A stretch of 40,242 nt of DNA from Thiobacillus sp. (GTDB lineage: Bacteria > Pseudomonadota > Gammaproteobacteria > Burkholderiales > Thiobacillaceae), in NCBI GenBank assembly GCA_024708885.1, contig JANJXT010000030.1, positions 1 to 40,242 of the forward strand, read 5' to 3'. The notes under the pieces were generated by a model. The model saw only the letters and a list, made by a program, of their open reading frames with translations. It searched no databases and was not told the origin of the DNA. Positions 8,801-14,807 of the stretch are shown piece after piece; position 1 is the first letter of the stretch, and each line of letters opens with the position of its first letter. A program made the position numbers and the translations under genes.

Positions 8801-8882
8801 CCTGGTCAGTTCCACCTTGCTGACGCTGGTCGTGCTGCCGCTTCTGTATCGTCAATTTGTCCTGAAGGGAGAGCGCGCATGA
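5811..8882 (+). CDS. Heavy-metal efflux RND pump (CzcA/CusA family)
   Basis: A 1023-residue inner-membrane proton-driven pump of the HME-RND family, of usual length with twelve membrane segments in two halves and two large periplasmic loops. Family signatures include ALLLAALGIRAFQSIPIDAFPDVS near the start, DPMGLNDTDSF and FTQPIDMRVSEMLTGSRGDVA in the porter domain. The fourth membrane segment reads AIGLLVDAAVVVVEN. It has the Asp and Glu of the proton relay but lacks the first Asp of the CzcA-type DFGxxxDG motif. In that respect it resembles CusA (AIGxxVDAA). The porter domain is CzcA-like, so the substrate (divalent cation, or Cu/Ag) is uncertain. Its end overlaps the start of the channel gene by 4 bp. 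Expression is probably controlled by the box at 4685. Confidence 0.93.
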   Translation: MFNALIEIALVRRWAVLFFALLLAALGIRAFQSIPIDAFPDVSTTQVKLILKAPGMTPQEVEARITQPVETELLGIPHQTILRSLSKNALVDITVDFEEGTDIYWARQQVAERFANVKGDLPANVSGGLAPISTPLSDLFMFTIDGPLSLAEKRSLLDWTIRPQLRSLPGVADVNALGGRVTTFTVSPDSAALAARGITYADLRAALEANIRNDGAGRVNEGEETWVVRVDAGVASLEDISRIGIRTLGGVVVTVGDVAQVEIGELTRYGAVTENGHGEAVEGLVIGLRGVNAGVLIDNVKARLAKIQATLPEGVTVSPFYDRAKLVDRAVGTVSRALLEAAVLVVILLLLFLGNLRAAVVVALILPLSVLATFVLMRQFGLSANLMSLGGLAIAIGLLVDAAVVVVENIVAHLGHDAQDTELRPLQQVLWAVHEVARPVASGIAIIAIVFLPLLTLQGLEGKLFTPVALTIVFALASSLLLAFTVIPALALMLLKRTGHGDPWLLRRAQAVYAPLLKHALARPKRVYASTAVLVLAAVAVYPFIGKTFMPVMDEGDILVQLEKLPSISLEESIAQDLRVQQALLKQVPEIERIVARVGADELGLDPMGLNDTDSFLVLKPKAAWRKPDKDWLIGEIRTVLEEFPGIAYNFTQPIDMRVSEMLTGSRGDVAIKIFGPDLATLNRLAGEVAATIEAVPGATDVYTQKNDGVQYLQAEIDRDAAARFGLSTDDIAMLLRTQLEGEVIGTLQQQGRRVPLQLRGPEALRNAPDALQALRLSLADGRSISLDQVAHLKRTEGPVAVKRENAARFAVVQSNVSGRDLVSFVTDAQAAVAAKVNLPTDYHLAWGGQFENQQRAALRLLIVVPVALLLIGFLLYVTFGDLRQALLVMMNVPLALVGGVFALAVSGEYLSVPASVGFIALLGIAVLNGVVLVSHFNQLRDQGLRGSVVVQEGARRRLRPVLMTASITAFGLMPLLFASGPGSEIQRPLAIVVIGGLVSSTLLTLVVLPLLYRQFVLKGERA

Positions 8883-10132
8883 ATGCCATGCGGATTCTGG
8901 CGCTGGCGCTGGCTTTTGCGGCGCCGGCGCACGCCGGCCACCTGCCCGACCCGCAAGCCGCCGAGGCTGCGATGCTGGAATCGGCCGCCGTGATGCAGGC
9001 ACGCGGCGACCTGGCGGCCCAAGGTTTGCGCAGCCAGGGATTGCAGCGTGGTTTCGAGGAGTGGACCGTGGGCGCGGAGCTTGCGCAGCGCCGCATCCAG
9101 ACCGTGCCGCGCGACAACGAGGGCGAGTGGGCGCTGAGCCTCGCACGCGGCGTGCGCCTCCCCGCGCGCGCCGCCGCCGACCGCGCGCTCGCCGGCGCGC
9201 GCATCGCCTACGCCGAAGCGAATCTCGGCGAAGCCGTGCATGAAAGCGGGCGGCGACTGCTCGCCCTGTGGTTCGACTGGCTGACGGAAGCGAGCCAGGC
9301 CACGCTGTGGGAGGAACAGTTCGCCATGGCCGAGCGCCAGCTTGGCGTGGTCGAATCGCGCATCCGTCTCGGCGAGGCGCCGCGCGCCGAGCGCGTCAAC
9401 GCCGAAGCCGCGCTCGCCCAGGTGCGCCTGCAGCAGCAGCAATCCGCCACGCGCACGCAGCAGGCGCGCTCGCGCCTGCTGGCCGAATACCCTGCGCTCC
9501 CGGTCGCGTTCGATGGTGCGCTGCCCGCCCCGCAGGTGCCGCAGGGCGACGCGGATGCGCATGCCGACGCGGTCCTCGCGCACAATCACGAACTTGCGCG
9601 CGCGCGCCGTCATGCCGACGTGCTGCAGGCCGAAACCCGCCAGCTGACGCAGCGGCGCAGTGCCGATCCGAGTGTCGGCGTGTTCTACCGCAACGAAGCC
9701 GGTGGCAACGAGCGCGTGGTGGGATTGAACCTTGGCCTCACCCTGCCGGGTGCGGCGCGGCGCTTTGATGAGCAGGCGGCCGCGCAGTCGAGCACGACCG
9801 CCCGGGTGGCGGCGCTACGCATCGAGCAACGCCTGCGCACGGAAGCACGCGCCGATTTCGAGGCGGCCCGTGCACGGGCCGCCAACTGGCAGCATGCGGA
9901 CCAGGCGGCCCAGGCGTTGAGCGAAGCCGCCCGCCTCGCGGCGCGCGCCTACAGCCTGGGAGAAGGCAGCCTCGACCAGGTGCTGTTGACGCAGCGGCTG
10001 GCGCTGGAGGGCCGTCTGCAGGCGCGGCTGGCCCAGGTGAGCGCGCTGGCTGCGGATGCGCGCCTCAAGCTGGACACGCACCGGCTCTGGGCGCTCGACG
10101 TCGTGGCGGAGACGGAGGGGCAACACCCCTGA
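8879..10132 (+). CDS. Outer-membrane efflux channel, TolC/CzcC family
   Basis: A 417-residue outer-membrane factor completing the tripartite pump. A signal peptide (about residues 1-19, ALALAFAAPAHA) has no lipobox cysteine. The mature part is almost wholly alpha-helical with Ala/Arg/Gln-rich heptads, as expected for the TolC barrel-helix fold. Two repeated halves are seen (LARGVRLPARAAADRALAGARIAYAEA and LNLGLTLPGAARRFDEQAAA). Its ATG overlaps the pump stop (ATGA). The order adaptor-pump-channel differs from the classical czcCBA order. The gene is convergent with the Sel1 gene, with only 11 bp between the stops. It is slightly short for the family, though no domain appears lost. Confidence 0.88.
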   Translation: MNAMRILALALAFAAPAHAGHLPDPQAAEAAMLESAAVMQARGDLAAQGLRSQGLQRGFEEWTVGAELAQRRIQTVPRDNEGEWALSLARGVRLPARAAADRALAGARIAYAEANLGEAVHESGRRLLALWFDWLTEASQATLWEEQFAMAERQLGVVESRIRLGEAPRAERVNAEAALAQVRLQQQQSATRTQQARSRLLAEYPALPVAFDGALPAPQVPQGDADAHADAVLAHNHELARARRHADVLQAETRQLTQRRSADPSVGVFYRNEAGGNERVVGLNLGLTLPGAARRFDEQAAAQSSTTARVAALRIEQRLRTEARADFEAARARAANWQHADQAAQALSEAARLAARAYSLGEGSLDQVLLTQRLALEGRLQARLAQVSALAADARLKLDTHRLWALDVVAETEGQHP

Positions 10133-10143
10133 GGCGCACGCCG

Positions 10144-10911
10144 TCAGGGTGAAGTCTCGGCAGGTGCAGGTGCTTGCGCACCATCGTCGGCAGCGGGCGC
10201 CTCACCCGCAGGCAGCCGACTCATGTGACGCGCCTCGGCCTGCATCGCCGCGAGCTGCTCCGGCTTCAACTGCCATACCAGGCTGTCGCGCGCCTTGGCT
10301 GCCGCTTCCACGCCTTGCGCCGCGGCAAGATTGAACCACAGGTAGGCGCGCGGCTTGTCGATGGGCGTGCCGGTGCCGTAGCGATAGAGCTCGCCCAGGC
10401 GGTATTGCGCGAGCGGGTGGCCGCGGCGCGCGGGCTTTTCGAGCCAGGCGAACGCCGCCGTGTAGTCCTGCACCACACCGCGCCCCTCGAGCAGCACCAG
10501 TCCATAGTGATACTGCGCTTCCGCAAGGCCCGCCCTCGCGGCCTTGGCGAACCACTTTGCCGCTTCCGTGTCGTTCTGCGCCACGCCGTCGCCGGTTGTG
10601 TGGCGCATCGCCATCTGCAACTGCGCCTCGGCGTCCCCCTGCACGGCGCGGGCGTGCGGCAACGTGGCGGGCGGAGTGGAAACCGTGGGCGAGCCATGCA
10701 GGCCCAGCGCAAACCAGGCGGTGCCGCCAACCAGCGCGGCGACCGCCGACAACAGGAGGATGGGTTTGAGCGGATTCGGCACCCAGAAACGGTGCCGGCA
10801 GTCACGGCACCGCTTCGGGGTGTAGAACAGCAGCCGGCGCAGGCCGTCGTGCGCGTGCAGCGACGCGCCCCGGCTTTCCTTGCTACCGCAGCGCGGACAG
10901 ACGCGCGACAT
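10144..10911 (-). CDS. Zinc-ribbon, membrane-anchored Sel1-repeat protein
   Basis: A 255-residue protein with an unusual layout. An N-terminal zinc ribbon (CPRCGSKES at 5-13, CRDCRHRFW at about 35-43) is followed by one membrane segment (about 49-70). Three Sel1-type repeats come next (GDAEAQLQMAMRHTTGDGV, GLAEAQYHYGLVLLEGRGV, GHPLAQYRLGELYRYGTGT), each with the family's Ala-Leu-Gly spacing. A Pro/Ala-rich tail ends the protein. Sel1 repeats are protein-interaction solenoids. The ribbon would face the cytoplasm and the repeats the periplasm. The function is unknown. It lies 43 bp downstream of the cytochrome c gene on the same strand, so cotranscription is possible. Confidence 0.82.
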   Translation of the reverse strand: MSRVCPRCGSKESRGASLHAHDGLRRLLFYTPKRCRDCRHRFWVPNPLKPILLLSAVAALVGGTAWFALGLHGSPTVSTPPATLPHARAVQGDAEAQLQMAMRHTTGDGVAQNDTEAAKWFAKAARAGLAEAQYHYGLVLLEGRGVVQDYTAAFAWLEKPARRGHPLAQYRLGELYRYGTGTPIDKPRAYLWFNLAAAQGVEAAAKARDSLVWQLKPEQLAAMQAEARHMSRLPAGEAPAADDGAQAPAPAETSP

Positions 10912-10954
10912 GCGGGCGGGTGGGACTTTTCCTGGCTCCGGCCGCGCGGCGTGC

Positions 10955-11776
10955 TTACAACTTGCCGCCGGACTCGGTGAACATGTAGCCGACCGCGCTG
11001 GCGACGTCCGCGTCGCTCAGGCTTGCGTTGCCACCCCTGGCGGGCATGGCACGGATGCCATTGATCGCGTGGTCATACAGCGTCGGGAACCCCTGTGCGA
11101 TGCGGGCGTCCCAGGCTGCATGGTCGCCCGGCTTCGGCGCACCTGCGGCACCGGTGGCGTGACACATCGAGCACACGTTCTGGTACACCTTCTTGCCCTG
11201 GGCCAGGTCCGGCGTCGGCACGCTGGCTGCGGCCGGAGCTGCGGCTTCTGCGGCTGCGGGCGCCGCGGCTTCCGGCGCCTTGAAATCGGCACCCGCCGAG
11301 TTCGCCATGTAAACGAGCGCACGCGCGACTTCGTCGTCCTTGAGATCGGCGGCGCCCCCGCGCGGCGGCATCGTGCCGCTCTTGCCGGTGAACCCTTCGA
11401 TGGCGTGCTTGAGCAGCGTGTCGTAACCCTGGGCGAGGCGCGCACCCCAGTCGGCCTTGTTCTCGAAGCGCGGCGCGCCCAGCACACCGCTGCCGTGACA
11501 GGCCACGCAGGCCGTATCGTAGACCTCCTGCCCGGATTTCTCCGCCACCACCGCGGTGGGGTCGAGCGCATCCAGCGTCGCGAACGGCTTGATGCGCTCG
11601 GCCACGGCCTTCTGCGTTTCTTCACCCGCCGCGTCGGGCGTCTGGCTGCGTTGGATGTCGAGCACCAGCATGACGATCAGCACGATCGCCAGCAGCGGCG
11701 CCAGCAGACCGGCAACGATGGAAACGATGACTTCCTGGGGGGTCGTCCGGGTCATCTGGGCGTGCGAATCGGCCAT
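10955..11776 (-). CDS. Membrane-anchored di-haem cytochrome c (cytochrome c5-like)
   Basis: A 273-residue electron carrier. An N-terminal uncleaved anchor (about residues 15-42, VIVSIVAGLLAPLLAIVLIVMLVL) is followed by two homologous class I cytochrome domains. Domain 1 has CVACHG and an axial Met in TMPPRGG. Domain 2 has CSMCHA and a Met in AMPARGG. A long Ala/Pro/Glu linker joins them (about 170-195). Both CxxCH motifs and both methionines are intact, so two Met-His haems are expected on the periplasmic side. The start has AAGGA 9 bp upstream and a perfect TATAAT at 11811-11816. Its redox partner is not encoded nearby. Such proteins commonly feed terminal oxidases in betaproteobacteria. Confidence 0.92.
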   Translation of the reverse strand: MADSHAQMTRTTPQEVIVSIVAGLLAPLLAIVLIVMLVLDIQRSQTPDAAGEETQKAVAERIKPFATLDALDPTAVVAEKSGQEVYDTACVACHGSGVLGAPRFENKADWGARLAQGYDTLLKHAIEGFTGKSGTMPPRGGAADLKDDEVARALVYMANSAGADFKAPEAAAPAAAEAAAPAAASVPTPDLAQGKKVYQNVCSMCHATGAAGAPKPGDHAAWDARIAQGFPTLYDHAINGIRAMPARGGNASLSDADVASAVGYMFTESGGKL

Positions 11777-11810
11777 GGCTGGTTATCCTTGGAATCGATC
11801 AAAACGTGGG

Positions 11811-11839
11811 ATTATAAGGAAAGCGCGGCGTGCAGGAAA
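11811..11839 (-). promoter_or_regulatory. Sigma-70-type promoter of the cytochrome c gene
   Basis: On the minus strand a perfect -10 TATAAT (11811-11816) follows a weak -35 TTTCCT (11834-11839) with a 17-bp spacer. Transcription would start near 11804, giving a leader of about 28 nt that includes the AAGGA ribosome binding site. Confidence 0.6.
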
Positions 11840-11858
11840 GCCCGGATGCCTGGCGCAA

Positions 11859-11887
11859 TGGACGCAACGCCGCAAACCCGCTATGCT
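11859..11887 (+). promoter_or_regulatory. Probable promoter of tRNA-Arg
   Basis: TGGACG (11859-11864) and TATGCT (11882-11887) with a 17-bp spacer each match four of six consensus bases. They end 12 bp before the tRNA. It lies back to back with the cytochrome c promoter. Confidence 0.45.
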
Positions 11888-11899
11888 TCGCCGCTCTTG

Positions 11900-11976
11900 G
11901 CGCCCGTAGCTCAGCTGGATAGAGTACTGCCCTCCGAAGGCAGGGGTCGTGCGTTCGAATCGCGCCGGGCGCGCCA
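11900..11976 (+). tRNA. tRNA-Arg (anticodon CCG)
   Basis: A 77-nt cloverleaf folded by hand. The acceptor stem GCGCCCG pairs fully with CGGGCGC. The D-arm has GCTC/GAGT, the anticodon stem CTGCC/GGCAG carries loop CTCCGAA (anticodon CCG, reading the Arg codon CGG), and the T-arm GTGCG/CGCGC carries loop TTCGAAT. Discriminator G and encoded CCA end at 11976. CGG-reading Arg tRNA genes are common integration points. The accessory block with toxin-antitoxin and exosortase genes begins just downstream, but I see no integrase and no repeated tRNA end. Confidence 0.96.
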
Positions 11977-11984
11977 AAAAATCA

Positions 11985-12013
11985 ATGGGTTAGACCTTCC
12001 GGGTCTGGCCCAT
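11985..12013 (+). terminator. Hairpin after tRNA-Arg, possible terminator
   Basis: ATGGGTTAGACC pairs with GGTCTGGCCCAT over 12 bp (two G-T pairs) around a TTCCG loop. It starts 9 bp after the tRNA 3' end. Only a short T-rich tract follows (TTTCC), so termination efficiency is uncertain. Confidence 0.45.
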
Positions 12014-12063
12014 TTCCGTCTGTGGCCATCCCGTGCCCGATTTGTGCCTTGTTCGTGCCTGCC

Positions 12064-12582
12064 TCACGCACAGGGCGGACGCGCCTCGTGTTTTTTTGAC
12101 GTGCTCAAGCGCAGCATCAGCGTCATCCGATGCTGCGGCGACTCCTGGAAGCCGTAGTGTTCGTAGAACTGTTTGGCTCGCTCGTCGATGGCATGGACCA
12201 GCAGCGCCCGGACGCCGGCATTGTGCGAAATCGTCAGCGTCCGGTTGACCGCGTCTTGCAGCAAGGCTGCACCGAGCTTGATGCCCTGGGCGCGGCAGTC
12301 GACGGCCAGTCGCGCCAGCACCATCACCGGGACGGGGTCAGGCATGTTGCGCCGTACACCCCCCGTAGCTGCCTGATGCGCTACCGCACCTGCGGCCATG
12401 GCGTAGTAGCCGTAGACACGGCCATCGTGATCGGCGGCGACGAACGTGCGGCTCGCCCCGCTTTGGTGGTTCGCCAGGGCCCTGCGCTTGAGCCATTCGT
12501 CCAGACTCGACTGTCCGCAATCGAATTCCGCAAGAAGGTGAGCTCCGGTCAGCGGCTCTGGTGCGCGCAGGCGCAAGCTCAT
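12064..12582 (-). CDS. GNAT acetyltransferase toxin (TacT-like) of a type II toxin-antitoxin pair
   Basis: A 172-residue GNAT-fold protein of the family that, paired with DUF1778 antitoxins, acetylates the aminoacyl group of charged tRNA and blocks translation. Recognisable features are the N-terminal FDCGQSSLDEWLKRRA element, the central strand ARLAVDCRAQGIKLG with the acetyl-CoA pyrophosphate loop (Q/RxxGxG/A type, RAQGIKLGAALL), and the C-terminal YEHYGFQESP with its conserved tyrosine. Its start overlaps the stop of the antitoxin gene by 4 bp, the typical antitoxin-first order. A basic tail (STSKKHEARPPCA) follows the fold. Toxin activity is inferred from family and context. The catalytic elements look intact. 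Confidence 0.88.
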   Translation of the reverse strand: MSLRLRAPEPLTGAHLLAEFDCGQSSLDEWLKRRALANHQSGASRTFVAADHDGRVYGYYAMAAGAVAHQAATGGVRRNMPDPVPVMVLARLAVDCRAQGIKLGAALLQDAVNRTLTISHNAGVRALLVHAIDERAKQFYEHYGFQESPQHRMTLMLRLSTSKKHEARPPCA

Positions 12583-12851
12583 ACCGCGTCGGTGTTCCAG
12601 GGAGCCTTGACGGCCAGCAGCCGTTCAAGCCCCGGGTTGGGGCCGGGAGGCGCGTCGAGCATCGCAGTGAACTGCTTGAATTTGTCGGTGTCCAGGCTGA
12701 AAAAGACCTGATCCAGCACGACGGCCTGGGCACGGTCGCAGGCCGCTTCGAGCATGAAGTCCGATCGGTTCTTGCCAAGCAGGCTGGCAGCATGATCGAT
12801 CAGATCCCGTTGCTCGGGCAGGGCCCGCAGGTTGATGGCGGCGTCACGCAT
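12579..12851 (-). CDS. DUF1778 ribbon-helix-helix antitoxin (TacA-like)
   Basis: A 90-residue antitoxin. The N-terminal ribbon-helix-helix (AAINLRALPEQRDLIDHAASLLGKNRSDFMLEAA) binds operator DNA. The C-terminal stretch (FFSLDTDKFKQFTAMLDAPP) is the toxin-wrapping segment conserved in DUF1778 proteins. The ATG at 12851 was chosen because AGGAG lies about 9 bp before it. An upstream in-frame ATG would add 12 residues lying inside the leader. The gene precedes and overlaps the GNAT toxin gene. A promoter with tandem operator half-sites sits immediately upstream, as expected for an autoregulated pair. Confidence 0.88.
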   Translation of the reverse strand: MRDAAINLRALPEQRDLIDHAASLLGKNRSDFMLEAACDRAQAVVLDQVFFSLDTDKFKQFTAMLDAPPGPNPGLERLLAVKAPWNTDAV

Positions 12852-12870
12852 GAGTCTCTCCTCTTGTTGC

Positions 12871-12918
12871 ATACACAATGGATACACAAATAATGACTCA
12901 GCGTGTAGCTGCTGTCAA
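12871..12918 (-). promoter_or_regulatory. Promoter and tandem operator of the DUF1778/GNAT pair
   Basis: On the minus strand a consensus -35 TTGACA (12913-12918), a 17-bp spacer and -10 CATTAT (12890-12895) are followed by two copies of TTGTGTAT (12882-12889 and 12871-12878) repeated at 11 bp, one helical turn. This is where a ribbon-helix-helix antitoxin would repress its own operon. The -35 is a perfect consensus match. Confidence 0.7.
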
Positions 12919-13135
12919 CACATGATCAGTCCCCAACGCAAGGGGCCGAGAGATCGATGGGTCGGCAGCTCAAGGCATCGAATCGGGCTTGGCGCGGTGT
13001 TTCTGCTCGGACGCAGGCGCTTGCAGGTTGATCGCTCGGGTTTCTCACGAAAAAACGCTTTGTTCGGTTTCACTATCCTTGCCCAACGCTCGATGCCGTA
13101 TGCGTCTCCAGCAGCAAGTCGATGATTTAAAGCAA

Positions 13136-13795
13136 TTAATTACGCTCCTGCCGATTTTGCGTAGGATTGGACGGGTAGGCGGGTCTGGACTCCGAAGGGG
13201 CCTGCAGCGTCGCCTCCAGCATGAACGTGATCATGAAACGCTTGTCCAGCGCAGCCCACAATAGCACCGGCACCAAGGTGGGTAGCATGAGATAACCAAA
13301 TTGGTAGCCGAGGGCGATGGCCTCCCGGGCCAGGGGGGAGAATGATGCCAGATCGGTCTCGATGCCGACCTGTTTCAGCCAGTCGAAGCACACGCCCCAA
13401 ACCTGAAATGGCAACAGCAACAATGCACCCAAGGCCACTTTGGCGAACGGATGCTTTGCATTTGAAGCAAACAACAGGGCAATCAGCAGCGGTAGTCCGT
13501 AGCCGTACTTGAGAAAACTCACTTCCGGGCTGAGAAGCGCAACCATCCCGGCAGGTACATCGGCCATGTCCTGGAGTTCCAGGCTGGTAAGCAGCGTCAG
13601 GGTGGCCCCGGTTTGTTCTACCCCTTCCGCCCAGTCGGGGAAGAAAGCCGCAACGCTTGGCTTGGCCAGGAGACCGACAGGCAGGGTGACGAGACTGCCG
13701 AGTTGATACCAGACGACCAGGCAAACGATGAACCAGCCGATCGCCTTGAGCAGAAAAGCGCCGACCAGGTTAAGTCGCATGGGCAGCGTTGGCAT
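13136..13795 (-). CDS. Exosortase H-associated membrane protein
   Basis: A 219-residue hydrophobic protein directly downstream of exosortase H, with its start inside the last 26 bp of that gene. It has about five membrane segments (about 11-42, 100-112, 116-135, 160-180 and the stretch before WAALDKRFMIT). A polar periplasmic or cytoplasmic loop follows the first segment (PDWAEGVEQTGATLTLLTSLELQDM), and a soluble Pro/Ser-rich tail ends it. I assign it from gene position and general similarity to the partner proteins seen with XrtH. Its biochemical role is not known. Two start codons are possible (13795 and 13780). Neither has a ribosome binding site, so coupling to exosortase translation is likely. 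Confidence 0.75.
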   Translation of the reverse strand: MPTLPMRLNLVGAFLLKAIGWFIVCLVVWYQLGSLVTLPVGLLAKPSVAAFFPDWAEGVEQTGATLTLLTSLELQDMADVPAGMVALLSPEVSFLKYGYGLPLLIALLFASNAKHPFAKVALGALLLLPFQVWGVCFDWLKQVGIETDLASFSPLAREAIALGYQFGYLMLPTLVPVLLWAALDKRFMITFMLEATLQAPSESRPAYPSNPTQNRQERN

Positions 13796-14297
13796 CGTTG
13801 GGGTTGAATCGTATCAACCCCTTGCGGGCGAGGTAACGTACCCAGAGCAGCCAGACCACCAGCACGTCCAGCATGATCAGGGCCTGCCAGAGGTAGAGGT
13901 GGGCGAACTCGAAGGCCTGCATGTTCCATTGTCCGAGGTAGAAAAGGCTGATGATGCGCAGCAGGTTCACGGCCTGCACGGCAACGATACCGATGCCCAG
14001 CCCGATGAACTTGGCACGCCATGGCGCCGGGAAGGCGAACATGGCGGCGAGCAGGATAATGCAGGCCTCCACGCCGTTGCAGCCCGGCATGATGGCGACG
14101 CCGAATCCATTGCGGGTACTCTGAATAACGTTGTCGTAGGCAGCGACCTGAGCGTCGAACACCTTGATCAGAGCGGCGCTGACATCCGCCAGCAATCCCG
14201 TAAAGGGCATGACCACATGGGCTTGCACCGGACGGGGCATTTCCAGGGCGAACAAAGAAACCTGGATGACAAGGAACAGGAAAAGAAAACGGCGCAT
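13770..14297 (-). CDS. xrtH: Exosortase H (IPTL-CTERM-specific transpeptidase-like sorting enzyme)
   Basis: A 175-residue polytopic membrane protein, the short form of exosortase. The catalytic triad of the family is visible: Cys73 in PGCNGVEA, Arg114 in VNLLRIISL and His133 in FEFAHLYLWQ. The preceding FPAPWRAK element is also typical. Exosortases are the Gram-negative counterpart of sortase. They cleave a C-terminal tripartite tail and transfer the protein, probably to a surface glycan carrier. XrtH recognises IPTLxxW-type tails, and the divergent gene at 14808 encodes a protein ending in exactly such a tail. The partner membrane protein overlaps its 3' end. Length and residues argue for a functional enzyme. 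No polysaccharide synthesis genes accompany it here. Confidence 0.9.
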   Translation of the reverse strand: MRRFLFLFLVIQVSLFALEMPRPVQAHVVMPFTGLLADVSAALIKVFDAQVAAYDNVIQSTRNGFGVAIMPGCNGVEACIILLAAMFAFPAPWRAKFIGLGIGIVAVQAVNLLRIISLFYLGQWNMQAFEFAHLYLWQALIMLDVLVVWLLWVRYLARKGLIRFNPNDANAAHAT

Positions 14298-14384
14298 TGC
14301 TGAGCTCGATAAAACCGGCTGCTTTGATTAAAACCCATGCCCCAACGGGATGATACACGGGTTGTGCCGGACGTATAAGCTTTA

Positions 14385-14401
14385 CAATGTTTTTTACATT
14401 G
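14385..14401. promoter_or_regulatory. Inverted repeat CAATGT-N5-ACATTG, possible operator
   Basis: A perfect 6-bp inverted repeat around TTTTT, 88 bp upstream of the xrtH start, in the most AT-rich part of the region. The spacing (17 bp in total) suits a dimeric regulator. No regulator can be named. Confidence 0.4.
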
Positions 14402-14475
14402 CTTTGATGAGCCTGTGGCATGATGCCGGATCGCGCACGATGTGCTCCGCCCAAATGAATGGCTGTATTTACTCG

Positions 14476-14504
14476 GTGCGGGTCGGTTATCGATAACACC
14501 GCAC
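14476..14504. promoter_or_regulatory. Palindrome centred on GTTATCGATAAC, possible operator
   Basis: A perfect 12-bp palindrome (14486-14497) lies inside a wider dyad with outer arms GTGCGG and CCGCAC. It lies midway between xrtH and the substrate gene, so it could serve either direction. It may be a regulator site or a cruciform; no T-tract follows. Confidence 0.4.
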
Positions 14505-14807
14505 TGTGTGGCGATATCGGACCGACAGCCTCTGGGCTGCCCGCAGGCCGCCAATCAGGTTGGGTCGATGGATTTCTTGTCCGGCCGGACGGCGGGGGCG
14601 CGTCATCGGGTGCCGTGGAGCCTTGGACCTTGGCGCCGCGTTCCAATGGAAAACGGGGGGGCGTCGATTTTCCCGGGGAATTCTGTAGAATCCGTCCGCC
14701 CGGCATGAAATTGCCGTCGATTGAAGGGTTGTTGGGTGCGCCTTTCTGGAAAACGAGATAGAGAAGTTGTTTTTAATTTCCGAGAGTTGAAAAAGCCAGG
14801 GTGAAAT

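Larger units (their letters stand above)
14298..14807. other. 510-bp divergent intergenic region of the exosortase H locus
   Basis: No gene is supported in this stretch. It separates xrtH (minus) from its substrate gene (plus), so it must hold both promoters. It carries two clear dyads, listed separately, and a hairpin CGGCA/TGCCG near 14701. It also has AT-rich patches around 14375-14405 and 14765-14800, the latter just before the substrate gene. I do not see a convincing sigma-54 site: the best GG/GC pair, near 14702, is one base short. Open frames here have no ribosome binding site and poor codon use. Confidence 0.6.

Noticed and set aside
4806-9146. A 1446-codon open frame on the minus strand across the efflux operon
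   Set aside because: It lies antisense to three well-supported genes, has Arg/His/Gln-heavy composition typical of reverse-strand readings of GC-rich genes, and no ribosome binding site or family match.
12931-13135. A gene between the DUF1778 antitoxin and the exosortase partner
   Set aside because: Short open frames exist but lack ribosome binding sites and coding character; I see only non-coding sequence here.
14698-14716. A sigma-54 type promoter upstream of the IPTL-CTERM gene
   Set aside because: The GG and GC pairs are separated by nine bases in place of ten, and the flanking consensus is poor; the sequence is better seen as a CGGCA/TGCCG hairpin.
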